Source: Siniperca chuatsi (lineage: Eukaryota > Chordata > Actinopteri > Centrarchiformes > Sinipercidae). From it: DNA of 64,000 bases. The translations under genes and the position numbers were made by a program. The stretch's first letter is position 1; each line of letters starts with the position of its first letter. Below the pieces are notes generated by a model. The model had not been told where the DNA came from. It saw only the letters and a program-made list of their open reading frames with translations, and ran no database searches. The DNA is taken from the NCBI RefSeq assembly GCF_020085105.1, contig NC_058058.1, positions 1,568,751 to 1,632,750 of the forward strand, in the 5' to 3' direction. Below, piece by piece: positions 45,157 to 56,507 of this stretch.

Positions 45157-45329
45157 TCAGCTGTCCCAGCACTGAGGAGGAAACACCATGATATGTTGAG
45201 GACAGCTACAGTTCACTGACTCTGTGTGTTTGCATATCTGTCCTGCCTCTCTGCTCCCAGCCGTTAAGAGGCCAGTGTTGATCAGTGGCTGTCCAGGCCT
45301 TTCAGAGCCACTGACACGCCGGCAGCACA

Positions 45330-45912
45330 ATGATGATGTCACTGATTCCACTGCTGGCCACCCTGGGGCTCCTTGTTCAGGGTGAGACTCTCTTCTGAAA
45401 ACTTTGCTTCAGGATGCAACCAGGTTCACCACAATGATGTTCTGCTGTGATGGAGAAACACTGAGACGAGCAGCATTTACCTTCTTCCATCTATTCTCCA
45501 TGTTAAAGAAATGAGACTCTTCTGTTTGGATGCTGATCATCTTTCTCCAAGCTGGATTTGTCTCACTAACCCTTCTCCTCTTTTTCATGTTTTCCAGGTT
45601 CATCAGGACAAATCATCCTGACTCAGTCTCCTGGATCTCAGTCTGTTGTTCCAGGACAGACTGTCTCTCTCAGATGTAAAACCAGTACGAGTGTTCATAG
45701 TGATGGTGTCAGCTACCTCCACTGGTACCTTCAGAAACCTGGAGAAGCTCCTAAACTCCTGATTTATCGAGCTACAGCCCGTCCGTCTGGAGTTCCAGGT
45801 CGTTTTAGTGGACATGGAAATGGACCGAGTGACTTCACTCTGACCATCAGTGGAGTCCAGGCTGAAGATTCAGGAGTTTACTACTGTCAGCAGAGTTACA
45901 GCAGCCCGTTCA
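45330..45912 (+). CDS. VA7: Ig light-chain V gene, family A
   Basis: Leader exon 45330-45381, V exon 45598-45912, phase-1 junction. FR1 [10 protein letters not shown]. Long CDR1 [13 protein letters not shown]2 [10 protein letters not shown]3 altered to [15 protein letters not shown], one residue longer than in the others. CDR3 [11 protein letters not shown]: heptamer 45913-45919, spacer ATACAACGTCGT, nonamer 45932-45940. Octamer-like site 45228-45235. Frame intact throughout; it is the most divergent family-A V body. Confidence 0.92.
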
Positions 45913-45940
45913 CACAGTGATACAACGTCGTACAAAAACC

Positions 45941-46839
45941 TCCCTCAGCTGGAGAGGAACTGATCTGACTCAACAGCTGCACTGAAACTAAAACATTAGA
46001 AGCTTCTCTGAAAGAAAACTCATGATTGTGTTAAAAAGTTATATTTTTATTGTGGAAATATTTTTCATAGAATTCAGCAGAGTATTTTATTATTACTGAC
46101 TAAAAAAATGGTTCAACAAGGAACTGTAACACAAAACTCTGAATCATTTGTTCTGGAGAAAATGTTTGATCTTTGACTGATTTGTTGAGGCGACCTCTTT
46201 TTTCAGACTCACTTAGAAAACTGAATTAGTCAAGAAGAAACCAGAATGTAACACAAAGTAAGCAGAGAATTCAAACTGAAGGATAAATAGGTTAATTAGC
46301 TATTTAACACATTCAAGAAATGCATACAAACAACAAAACAACACTTTAAAACAGTAATGTTCTCTTTAGACCCAAAATATTTTACACTTTTGATGAAGCA
46401 GAGATATACACTCAGTGTCCACTTTATTAGGTACACCTGTAAAGCAATCCAATGCAATCCAATAGAAGCTTTCTGTCATAGTTTACTTCAGTTTCAAGTT
46501 ATTTATTGTCAAATACACAACAGTTACAGTGAAGCAGTCATTGGCAGTTATCTTTTTAAATAATATTTTTAGTTCTCAGACTCCGTCCAAGAATGCTCAA
46601 CGAAAATCATAAAAATAAAAGAGAATCGAAAACATAAAATAGTGCAGAAGTAAAAATATAGGAATATAATATGATATATATATTATATATAATATAATAC
46701 GAAATAAAATATAATACTGTGGTAGGCAAGTGTACAGTAATGATAAAATGAAATAAATGTAATGTATGGGCAGATAAAAACAGGATTTTAGACAGGCAGT
46801 GCACTCATATATGTACATATATATAAATATATATATACA

Positions 46840-46901
<62 letters not shown>

Positions 46902-46954
46902 ACTGTGACGGTTGCACAGGTAGTATAAATAAATATATATATATACAGGAAAAA
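45941..46954. repeat. VA7 3' flank with repeats and (AT)n
   Basis: Non-coding. 46410-46440 has CAGTGTCCACTTTATTAGGT, text I recall from a vertebrate DNA transposon end. 46670-46900 is AT-dinucleotide-rich with a long (TA)n and (TG)n run; frames there are artefacts. Confidence 0.6.
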
Positions 46955-47140
46955 GCTGAATGAAAGAGTGGAGAAACATTTCAAATGCTTCGGTGCACCA
47001 GGGCTCACTGGTCTGTTTGGTGAGGATGAAAATGATGTGAATAAAATGCTCCGGCCTTTACAGTCACCAGATCTCAACCCAGTTTCACACCTGCGGAAGG
47101 TTTTGGACCAACGTGTAAGACAACGCTCTCCACCACCATC
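46955..47140 (+). pseudogene. Tc1-like transposase relic
   Basis: Like 55275-55460: keeps LRPLQSPDLNPVSHL and DQRVRQRSPPP text, with degraded parts. Confidence 0.6.
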
Positions 47141-47259
47141 TCAATAAGACCAAATGATATAATATAAACTTTCATCTTCAGATCTGTGTAGTGACGTCTG
47201 TGACTGTCTCTGATGCTGTATATCCTTTAGTTTGTGTTTCTCTTTACCTGCTGTACTCA

Positions 47260-47612
47260 GGTCTGTCTGATCTCAGTCAGATGACCTGATTAATAAAGGT
47301 TGTATATATAACTGAGGGAACATCTTGTGGAGGAGGTGTTCATCCCTCCAGTAGAGCTCCACAGACTTGGCAAGGAGCACTGAAGCTGTTCTGGAGACTT
47401 GTGGTGGCCTGACTCCATACTAACACACTTCATGCTGCCTTTTCCTGTCAGTTGTCACCCATCTTTATATATACTATATTTACTGTGTGTGTGTGTGTGT
47501 GTATGTAATATGTAAATCAGTAAAAATTAAATTCTTTCCTTTTGTCATCTCTTTTATTTGTCTTTGCTGTTGAACTCTTCAGCAGAAGCAGTATGTAAAT
47601 ATTTCCAGGGTT
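47260..47612. other. VA7-C4 spacer (copy of the C3 spacer)
   Basis: Near-identical to 36836-37202, differing in (GT)n length. No gene. Confidence 0.55.
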
Positions 47613-47723
47613 AAATATGAAGATCACACTCGTTTTGTGTCTTTCTATGCTGATGACATACTGCTTTTTATTTCAGATGTTCAAAATATTTTTCATACTT
47701 ATTTAAAAGAGATGATTCGATGA
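47613..47723 (+). pseudogene. L1-like reverse transcriptase relic (YADD box), copy 4
   Basis: Same stretch as at 37203-37313. Confidence 0.7.
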
Positions 47724-47863
47724 TTAGATTAAAGTTTTCCTAACATGTGATTTTGTTCCAAAGGTTTATTATTACAGAAAAATCTGTAATGACTATAGCA
47801 GAATATAGTTTCAGTCATGAAGGCATTCATATCGAATGTGACAAAACATTTCGGACTTATACT

Positions 47864-48289
47864 TGTTACGGACAGAGCAGGCCGGAGACACAAAGATGAG
47901 ACAGGTAGTATTTATTGCACACAAAGTAAACTGATAGAGTGTTGATGATAATGATACCGTCCTTCGACTGGTCGGGATGAAGCTCTGGGATAGTGGAGAA
48001 ACACACAGGAGACTGGAGATGCATGGGACCAGGATCAGGAGCTCAGGAGACGGAAAGACGTTTTGCAGATGTGAGGTTAGAGTCCATGACGCTGTGTAGA
48101 CTGGACACTGTGATCTGTCTTATTCCAAACAAGACCAGACACTGACTGAGGTGATGGAGGTGGTTTTATACGGGAGTGAAGTGCAGATGAAGTGCAGGTG
48201 TGTGATTAGTGACAGGTGGATCAGATTAGTATTCTGGTGAGGGAGTGCAATGTGTGTGTGGGGTTGTGGAGCCTGGCCTGTCTGTGACA
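47864..48289 (-). mobile_element. Solo LTR, second copy by block duplication
   Basis: Same 426-bp LTR, same site and same ATACT target copies (47859-47863, 48290-48294) as in cluster 3. I noticed only two differences between the two copies, so the clusters 3/4 duplication is recent. Confidence 0.8.
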
Positions 48290-48708
48290 ATACTACAACC
48301 ATCACTGGTTTGGACTAATCAAACAATAGTGACGAGTTTTGTCTGACTGTATAAAGTCTCTTAATATAAAGTATGTATGGCTATACATTATGTAATGTTA
48401 CTCATTCTTTCTAAAGTCATCATGGAGAAATTACAACATTTTGTGAGCTCAGTTTTTCTCTGGATTTCATACAGTCAGTGTTACCATTTAGAGAAACTCA
48501 TTCAGCCACTTTGATATAAAAAATTAAACCAACTGATTTGATGAAAACGTCTTTATTATCTGGAAACACTGAAATAATATTGAAACATTGCAACAAGCTA
48601 GTAAATATTGTTATTGAAACATGTCAAATAAAAGAGAGAGACAGTTGCAGAGTGCAGAGTGAGAGCAGTATCAGAGTTAAACCAGTAGCAGAGTCCCAGT
48701 GAGTCAGG

Positions 48709-49040
48709 TCAGGACTGGGGACACTGGTCTCTCCTCAGCGTCTCTGAGAGCGGAGTCTGGGAGCCCTGGGTGGCCTCACAGGTCACAGAGCCCACCTTCC
48801 TCCACTGGTCTGCAGGGAGCCTCAGGGTGCTGCTCCAGCTGTAGTGGCCGTCCTTCTCCAGCACCCCGGGGCTCCTGCTCTCCTCCCAGCTGCTGCTGCT
48901 GCTGCTGCTGCCGTCCACCTTCCAGGCCAGACTCCAGTCTGAGGGGAAGCCCTTGTTGGCCAGGCACATGAGCGTGGCCTTCCCCTGCTGCAGCTCCTCG
49001 CTGGAGGGGGGCAGCACCGTCAGGGTGGGACGGGCATCAC
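48709..49040 (-). CDS. C4: Ig light-chain constant exon
   Basis: Seven Ser in the run, Ala at residue 2, otherwise the same domain with all Cys and terminal DQCPQS. Poly(A) signal 48552-48557. Intact. Confidence 0.93.
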
Positions 49041-49942
49041 CTAGGAGACACCAATCAGCTTAGAGGACAGGGACCACACAGCTGTCAATCAAACACCAGC
49101 AACTTGGACACCTTCACTGTGTGAGAGTGGATTTTCTCCTTTAAGGAGTTTCTGTCAGCTGGTTTTTCTGCTCCACCAGTCACTCACTCACACATTGTTT
49201 CACTTCCCTTTAAGAAACCTCTCATGCATATCAGCACAGAAAGACTCCTCATATGACCTGAAAGACATCAAACTACACTGGAAATAAAAGAACCATATTT
49301 TAAACTTTAAAATACAAAAAACTTTTTTTTAATATTATTTGAAGAAAACATTGAAATCCCATTTTCATTCATCTATGAAATAATTCAAAGTCCTGCTACA
49401 TTTATACAAACATATTTACTGTCAAAGCTGTCAAAAGGGCAAAAGTTAATCAGATGCACTGTTAAAGGACATTATCAGCCAAAAATAACCGACGACCAGG
49501 TAAACTGTTCATCAGACAGATTTAAAAATACAAATAGCATCAGAGAATTGTCGACATCATTTCAAACTGAGGTTAAAAGACAATTTGAGCCATTTTAGAA
49601 GATCAGAGATTTGGCAACATTTTTATCTTCATTCACACTATTCAAAATCATTTTTACTCAACTTCAAAGCAGTTTGAAAAGGAGAATTAAAGTGTTGTTT
49701 AATCTTTCCTCCAGTTCAAGCTGTTCACATTTCACAAATTAAATGGAACATTTAAAGAGAAGTTCAGTAAAGCTGCTTTGAGTTCAACTTCATGGTTAAA
49801 GAGGAGAAATGAACAATAAGATTGAGTCTTTAAAGTGATTTAGATCAGTCCAGTGGAAATTTATATCGACTACAAATGTTCAGACACAGAAATTAAAACC
49901 TAAACTGACGATACGATATTTAATATTTGTGCAGAAACTTAC
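49041..49942 (-). other. J-C intron of cluster 4
   Basis: Non-coding. The NF-kappaB-like site is changed here (GAAATCCCA on the plus strand). Confidence 0.5.
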
Positions 49943-49980
49943 TTCCAACATCCAGTCTGGTTCCTCCACCAAAAGTCCAC
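49943..49980 (-). CDS. J4-proximal: Ig light-chain J segment
   Basis: Encodes [12 protein letters not shown]. Donor GTAAGT 49937-49942. RSS: heptamer 49981-49987, 23-bp spacer, nonamer 50011-50019. Confidence 0.93.
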
Positions 49981-50312
49981 CACAGTGATACAAACTGATT
50001 GAGTCGTCGTACAAAAACCTCTCACTGCAGAGAGACACGGCTCTCTGACTTTGTCTGACAAAAGTCCTCAAGTTTCAACTTTAATCTAAAAATCGAAATG
50101 CACGGCTTCTCTGCTCCAAGCAATTATAATCATTACATTCATGATTTAATTTATAATACAAAACTGCACTTTGGTTTTTTAGACAACACTTCATGGCAAA
50201 ATTTGGAAGTTAAGATACATAATCGCATATTTCAATTTCTAGACAAAAATATAATTGCAGAAATAAAAATGTTGCTCATGAATTAATGAAATACATCAAA
50301 AATTTAACTTAC

Positions 50313-50350
50313 TTCCAACATCCAGTCTGGTTCCTCCACCGAACGTGTAC
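50313..50350 (-). CDS. J4-distal: Ig light-chain J segment
   Basis: Encodes [12 protein letters not shown]. Donor GTAAGT 50307-50312. RSS: heptamer 50351-50357, 23-bp spacer, nonamer 50381-50389. Confidence 0.93.
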
Positions 50351-50389
50351 CACAGTGATACAAACTGATTGAGTCGTCGTACAAAAACC

Positions 50390-50770
50390 TCTCACTGCAG
50401 AGAGACACGGCTCTCTGACTTTGAACACAACAAACTCAACATAAACACTTCCTGTTTTTAAAAGAATTAATTATTTCATATTATATTGATCAAACACGGA
50501 CATCATTTTCAGAATTAATCACATTTTAATAAATGTTTTTTCCTTCATATAAATGTGAAATTGTAATTATTTTAGCATTAAATTAAACCAAAAAAATAAC
50601 ACTCTTAAAGAAAATGTATCTGCAGTCATCAAAACCAATCCACATGAAAATGATCACTGACACATTATCAATCAATACTTTGGTAAATGTATTGATCCAC
50701 TGAGAAACAGCATCGTCAGAGTAATCCAAGTCCCTGCTGGAGTCAGTCAGAGCATTTCCATAGAGAGCCA
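50390..50770. other. Spacer between the distal J4 and the VB4 promoter
   Basis: AT-rich, no gene; as in the other clusters. Confidence 0.5.
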
Positions 50771-50896
50771 CTTTGCATCAGCAGCACCATGCTCCAGTGC
50801 TCTGGGAGAGTTTATAGTCCTGAGAGTTGAACACTGGATGACTGACAGCTGTCCTTCATGACAACAGAAGCCACAGAAATCCTCCTCATCAAAAAC

Positions 50897-51375
50897 ATGA
50901 CTTTGCTCTCCGTCCTCATCTGGACTCTCCTCTGCTTCACTCAGGGTGAGGAAAATCATTTTTCTGTGATGTAAAAATCATTTGGAGTGTAGCTGAGTTT
51001 CACCTCACCGTCTCATGTCCCGTGTTTCTTCTCTCTCCTCAGGGTCTGTTGGACAAAATGTTGTCTTGACTCAGCCAGCAGCCAAAGCAGTGCAGCTGGG
51101 TCAAAGAGTCTCTATTGACTGTAAGGCCAGTCCAACAGTTGGTTACTCTGGTTCAAAATACTACCTGTCCTGGTACCAACAGAAAACCGGAGAAGCTCCT
51201 AAACTTCTGATCTTCCTAACATCGGAAACATCTTCTGGAAACTCCTCCAGATTCAGTGGAAGTGGAGCAGGGAATGGAGTTGACTTCACTCTGACCATCA
51301 GTGGAGTCCAGGCTGAAGATGCAGCAGTTTACTATTGTCAGAGTTTTCATGAAATCAACAGTCAAGCTGTGTTCA
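50897..51375 (+). CDS. VB4: Ig light-chain V gene, family B
   Basis: Leader exon 50897-50945, V exon 51043-51375. Mature start [21 protein letters not shown]1 [11 protein letters not shown], one codon shorter than VB1; [15 protein letters not shown]3 [12 protein letters not shown], identical to VB1. RSS: heptamer 51376-51382, nonamer 51395-51403. Octamer-like site 50771-50778. Intact. Confidence 0.93.
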
Positions 51376-51403
51376 CACAGTGAAAAAGTGTCGTACAAAA
51401 ACC

Positions 51404-51481
51404 TCCCTCAGTCAGACTGAACAGAAACTGAACTGCCTGCTGCAGCTGGAAGCTACTGCAGAGACTGACACAGTTCACTGA

Positions 51482-51527
<46 letters not shown>

Positions 51528-52351
51528 TTGTTTCACTGACCATTTGGGGGACAGTCACTAACATAATGCTTTCCCTAGCCCCTTACCATAACCATAACCA
51601 TAACCTAATTGTAACCTGTACCCTAAAACCAAGTCTTAACCCTCAAAAAGCCGTCTCCACCCACGGGGACCTCAGTTTCTGTCCCCACAGTGACCCCATG
51701 GGTTAGTGTGCAATCAGGTTAAAGTCCCCACTGGGATATAAAAACAAGAAACACACACATACCAGTTTTCCTCCTGAACTTCAACCAGTCCACCTTAACA
51801 AGCTGAAGAGACACAACCCAGATTCACAACATGTGAAACATCAACGTCCACACATCACACTGAAATCTCAGGACACTGAAGCTCCATATCTGCAATGCAA
51901 CAAATGTTTTCTGTGGCAGAAACACTGACGCTTCATAAACATAATGTATTCTGTGCCACAATCCATACAGTACATGTCACTGAACAAACTGATTGTGTAC
52001 CAAATGCCTCATATGTCCCCTCACACTTCATACTTATAATCCCATCGTAACGGCTGTCTGTGAATAGAACAGTGTTTAGTTTCAACTAAAGACCTGAGAC
52101 CTGGATATTCCTCCAAGATTAGATCTTTTTAAGTCTGTGGAGATTTTTTTAATGGCATTCCAGGTGTTCACATTTGAATTCACTGCCACACCGACAGATT
52201 CATTGAATTTTTCTCCACTATTAATTGTAACAACTGCTTTAAAAGTTGTTTGTGCATTTACCACATGAGGCCTCAGTGGTTATGTCCCAACCCGCGGCTC
52301 TCAGTCCCTCAGTTCAGCCATTCCCACTTCCCCAGGCCCCTGCATTTCTAT
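51404..52351. repeat. VB4 3' flank: (CA)n, dispersed repeat, spacer
   Basis: CA run (about 51485-51523), the AACCATAACC repeat to about 51760, then flank shared with clusters 1, 3 and 5. No gene. Confidence 0.55.
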
Positions 52352-52790
52352 GGCTTTGTTCAGGCTGCAGGCAAATCAGATTTGTTTCGTCATCTCGCCC
52401 TCCAAACAATCATGCTGTCAAGTCAGAACTCCTTCGTCGCACTTGACAGCGCCCAGCATGGATTCTGCTCTGCTGCTCCATGGATGTATTATAAGATCAT
52501 CCATGAGCCGCTCTGACGCACTTCCGTCACTCAGGATTTGAGTCATCGTCGTGTGTCACGGTGTAAGCGACGCAAAACAGACTTTGAAATCCACTTTGAT
52601 CGGCCACAGCGTCCAGACTGAGACTCATCTGTAGAAATCCGATTGGAATCGCATTTCAAACCACCTCCAAATGTGGCTCGGATCAGCATTCGCAAAATCG
52701 CATTTCATTTTTCGCTGTCGAGACTTTCTGAAATCTATCTGGATACAATCTGCCAAAAAACAGATTTGGGCTGGCAGTCTGAACAAGGCC
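52352..52790. mobile_element. Non-autonomous element with imperfect terminal inverted repeats
   Basis: Left end GGCTTTGTTCAGGCTGCAGG and right end CTGGCAGTCTGAACAAGGCC are imperfect inverted repeats; AAATCAGATTTGTTT and AAAAAACAGATTTGGG extend the pairing to about 36 bp. No protein. A hAT-type MITE is possible. A truncated relative is at 42625-42985. Confidence 0.6.
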
Positions 52791-53834
52791 TGAGACTTTC
52801 CCACCTGACCCAGTCACCTGACTCCCACCTGCTCACCTGTGTCTCCTTTCTCCAATCACCCTGTCAGTACTAATACCTGGCCCTTCCCCAGTCAGTGCTG
52901 TCAGTGTTGCTATGTTGCTTCATGCCTTTGGCTCCCTGCATCTGCAACCTGCAACCTGCAGTCTTTACCTGAACCCTGATCTGTGTCTTCCTGCCTATTT
53001 GCCTGAACCCCTTTCCTGCCACATTCCTGTTCACCTGTTCCTCAGTTAATTCTGTTCGGACTTGCTACCCTGCCAGCAAGGTTTTTCATCTCCACTTTTT
53101 TCAATAAACTACTGAACTGTCCCTGTGCGCCTCGATTGTCTGAGTTTGAGTCCTCCTCCCTCTGCAGCCCGAATTCCCCCCCAAGAAAGTTTGAGGTAAA
53201 GTGAAACCTTTTCAGAGAATAAATAGCATTAAAAATCTTTAAATGCCAGAGTGAAAATTTGAAATTTAGATTTAAAAAGTGTAATTGAAATGTTTGAAAT
53301 AACAGGGATCAATGACAATGATGATAATGATTAATGTGCTGTGTAAACACATGTGACACTTACTGTAATGTACATATAACATTTGATATGCTGTGAGATA
53401 TTTTAAATATGTTTTTCAAAGCTCAGAAGCCTTGAAAGTCTTAAAGTATAAGTTTAGTTTTCTTCCCGTTTTTTCACAACATGTGTGCATGTGAAGTGAA
53501 TCAAGAAAAAGGCTCCTGCTCACTGATTTAATGCTCTAACAGAGTTTATTGTGTGCAGCTACGACGTTTGGACATTATGTCTTCATCAGGTAATACTCAG
53601 CATGTGACCAAGAAGGTCCATATATAAAACTCCACCTGATACAACAAAACTATCAGTTATGTCAGCATGTCTACATCAAATTATTTTCAATATATAAAAC
53701 ATAAAAACCTGAGGTATCACTTCATATCAGTTAATATGGATGAAACCCAATGAGTCAACACAGAGAACCAATGTAACGTGAAAGTAGTTGGCAGAGTTCT
53801 TTCATTTTCTGATACAACTATAGACACTTTATCA
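52791..53834. other. Spacer and type III flank before VA8
   Basis: CT-rich relic with AATAAAC (about 52800-53180), then sequence matching 44694-45156. It contains the uninterrupted target of the Penelope-like insertion near 53358. No gene. Confidence 0.5.
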
Positions 53835-54008
53835 GCCAGCTGTCCCAGCACTGAGGAGGAAACACCATGATATGTTGAGGACAGCTACAGTTCACTGACT
53901 CTGTGTGTTTGCATATCTGTCCTGCCTCTCTGCTCCCAGCCGTTAAGAGGCCAGTGTTGATCAGTGGCTGTCCAGGCCTTTCAGAGCCACTGACACGCCG
54001 GCAGCACA

Positions 54009-54585
54009 ATGATGATGTCACTGATTCCACTGCTGGCCACCCTGGGGCTCCTTGTTCAGGGTGAGACTCTCTTCTGAAAACTTTGTTTCAGGATGCAATC
54101 AGGTTCACCACAATGAAGTTCTGCTGTGATGGAGAAACACTGAAACGAGCAGCATTTACCTTCTTCCATCTATTCTCCATGTTAAAGAAATGAGACTCTT
54201 CTGTTTGGATGCTGATCATCTTTCTCCAAGCTGGATTTGTCTCAATAACCCTTCTCCTCTTTTTCATGTTTTCCAGGTTCATCAGGACAAATCGTCCTGA
54301 CTCAGTCTCCTGGATCTCAGTCTGTTGTTCCAGGACAGACTGTCTCTCTCAGATGTAAAACCAGTACGAGTGTTAGTAACATTGTTTACAGCTACCTTCA
54401 CTGGTACCTTCAGAAACCTGGAGAAGCTCCTAAACTCCTGATTTATCGAGCTACAAGCCGTCAGTCTGGAGTTCCAGGTCGTTTTAGTGGAAGTGGATTT
54501 GGGACTGACTTCACTCTGACCATCAGTGGAGTTCAGGCTGAAGATTCAGGAGTTTACTACTGTCAGCAGGGTTACAGCTCGTTCA
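54009..54585 (+). CDS. VA8: Ig light-chain V gene, family A
   Basis: Leader exon 54009-54060, V exon 54277-54585. CDR1 [10 protein letters not shown] (long type, as VA3), CDR2 [25 protein letters not shown]3 QQGYSSF. RSS: heptamer 54586-54592, spacer ATACAACGTCGT, nonamer 54605-54613. Octamer-like site 53907-53914. Intact. Its nearest C on the right, C5, is 6 kb away because of the Rex3 insertion. Confidence 0.92.
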
Positions 54586-54613
54586 CACAGTGATACAACG
54601 TCGTACAAAAACC

Positions 54614-55264
54614 TCCCTCAGCTGGAGAGGAACTGATCTGACTCAACAGCTGCACTGAAACTAAAACATTAGAAGCTTCTCTGAAAGAAAACTCATGATT
54701 GTGTTAAAAAGTTTTTTCGAGTATTTTATTATTACTGACTAACAGTGTTTGAGACATTATCACACTGTTACAGTTTACTCAAACACTGTTTTACAGCAAA
54801 GTTTCAATCAGGAAAAAAATGGTTCAACAAGGAACTGTAACACAAAACTCTGAATCATTTGTTCTGGAGAAAATGTTTAATCTTTGACTGATTTGTTGAT
54901 TTTTTCAAACTCACTGAGAATACTGAATTAGTCAAGAAGAAACCAGAATTTAACAATTACAGTGAAGCAGTCATTGGCAATTATCTTTTTTAATTAATAT
55001 TGTTAGTTCTAAAATAAATAAAAAGATAGTCAGAAGTTAAAATAAAGGAATATAATATGATATATATAATATAATATGATGAAAGAAAACATAATACTGT
55101 AAATATAAAACTGTAGTAGGCAGGTGCACAGTAATGATAAAATGAAAAAACTGTAATGTATGAGCAGATAAAAACAGGATTTTAGACAGGCAGTCCACTC
55201 ATATACATATATACTGTGATGGTTACACAGGTAGTATAAATAAATATATATACAGGACAAAGCT
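54614..55264. other. VA8 3' flank, AT-rich
   Basis: As 8461-9146 with a deletion near 54714. No gene. Confidence 0.5.
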
Positions 55265-55274
55265 GAATGAAAGA

Positions 55275-55460
55275 GTGGAGAAACATCTCAAATGCAGATG
55301 CTTCGGTGCACCGGGGCTCACTAAACGGTTTGGTGAGGATGAAAATGATGTGAATAAAATGCTCCGGCCTTTACAGTCACCAGATCTCAACCCAGTTTCA
55401 CACCTGTGGAAGGTTTTGGACCAACGTGTAAGACAACGCTCTCCACCACCATCTCCATAA
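55275..55460 (+). pseudogene. Tc1-like transposase C-terminal relic (best preserved)
   Basis: An open stretch of 61 codons: FGAPGLTKRFGEDENDV, LRPLQSPDLNPVSHLWKVL, DQRVRQRSPPPSP. The SPDLNP motif with the last catalytic acidic residue and the following HLW are typical of Tc1 transposases. The catalytic N-terminal part and terminal repeats are missing. Confidence 0.75.
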
Positions 55461-56507
55461 GACCAAATGATATAATATAAACTCTCATCTTCAGATCTGT
55501 GTAGTGACGTCTGTGACTGTCTCTGATGCTGTATATCCTTTAGTTTGTGTTTCTCTCTACCTGCTGTACTCAGGTCTGTCTGATCTCAGTCAGATGACCT
55601 GATTAATAAAGGTTGTATATATAACTGAGGGAACATCTTGTGGAGGAGGTGTTCATCCCTCCAGTAGAGCTCCACAGACTTGGCAAGGAGCCCTGAAGCT
55701 GTTCTGGAGGCTCGTGGTGGCCTGACTCCATACTAACACACTTCATGCTGCCTTTTTCTGTCAGTTGTCACCCATCTTTATATATACTATATTTACTGTG
55801 TGTGTGTATACACATACATACAAATTGTGATGTATGCAGGTATAAAAGGTAGTAATAAATATAATATATAAACGGGAGCTGTAAACATTGATTAATAATA
55901 GTAGTATAGTAACACTAAGTCATACTTTTATGATGCCTCTACTGTTCAGTTTTTTGTCGCTGTCATAGAGATTTCAGTTAAATAATATTTTAGCATTGAG
56001 TAGATAGTGATGGTTTTGCACTCGACTGCATTATATTCAGACGTGTTTCTAATATTTTGCCCCCCTCATATATGTAAATATGGAGGTGAAATGCTTAGAA
56101 ACACCTCTCAATATAATGTAGTCCAGTACAACACCACCTTTATATAACCTCAGTAATGAACATATAAGTGAATTTAAACATTTTTGACATAGTGAAAAAA
56201 AAAAGAACATTATGACAGATGTTATGGCACAGATGTTGGCTACTGATTTGCAATAGATTGTGACCACTGACTGTACATTGTCTAAATTTCCATTTATGTT
56301 TGACTTCCAAGCTACTGAAAGTCAGCTTCCCAACAGCTGCATCCTCCTCAGCCTCATACCAAACCTGGAAAGCAATATGGCCACTTTCTCAAAATGAATG
56401 CTTCAGACTTTTAGTGAGAATATTATGATTTACTGACAAAATGTATTCCAGCAAACAAATGTATTTTATTTTTGTAACCCTAAATTATTTATGTAATATG
56501 TAAATCC
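55461..56507. other. Spacer between VA8 and Rex3
   Basis: Non-coding; as 9331-10350. Its end (56496-56507, ATATGTAAATCC) is the left target copy of the Rex3 insertion. Confidence 0.55.
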
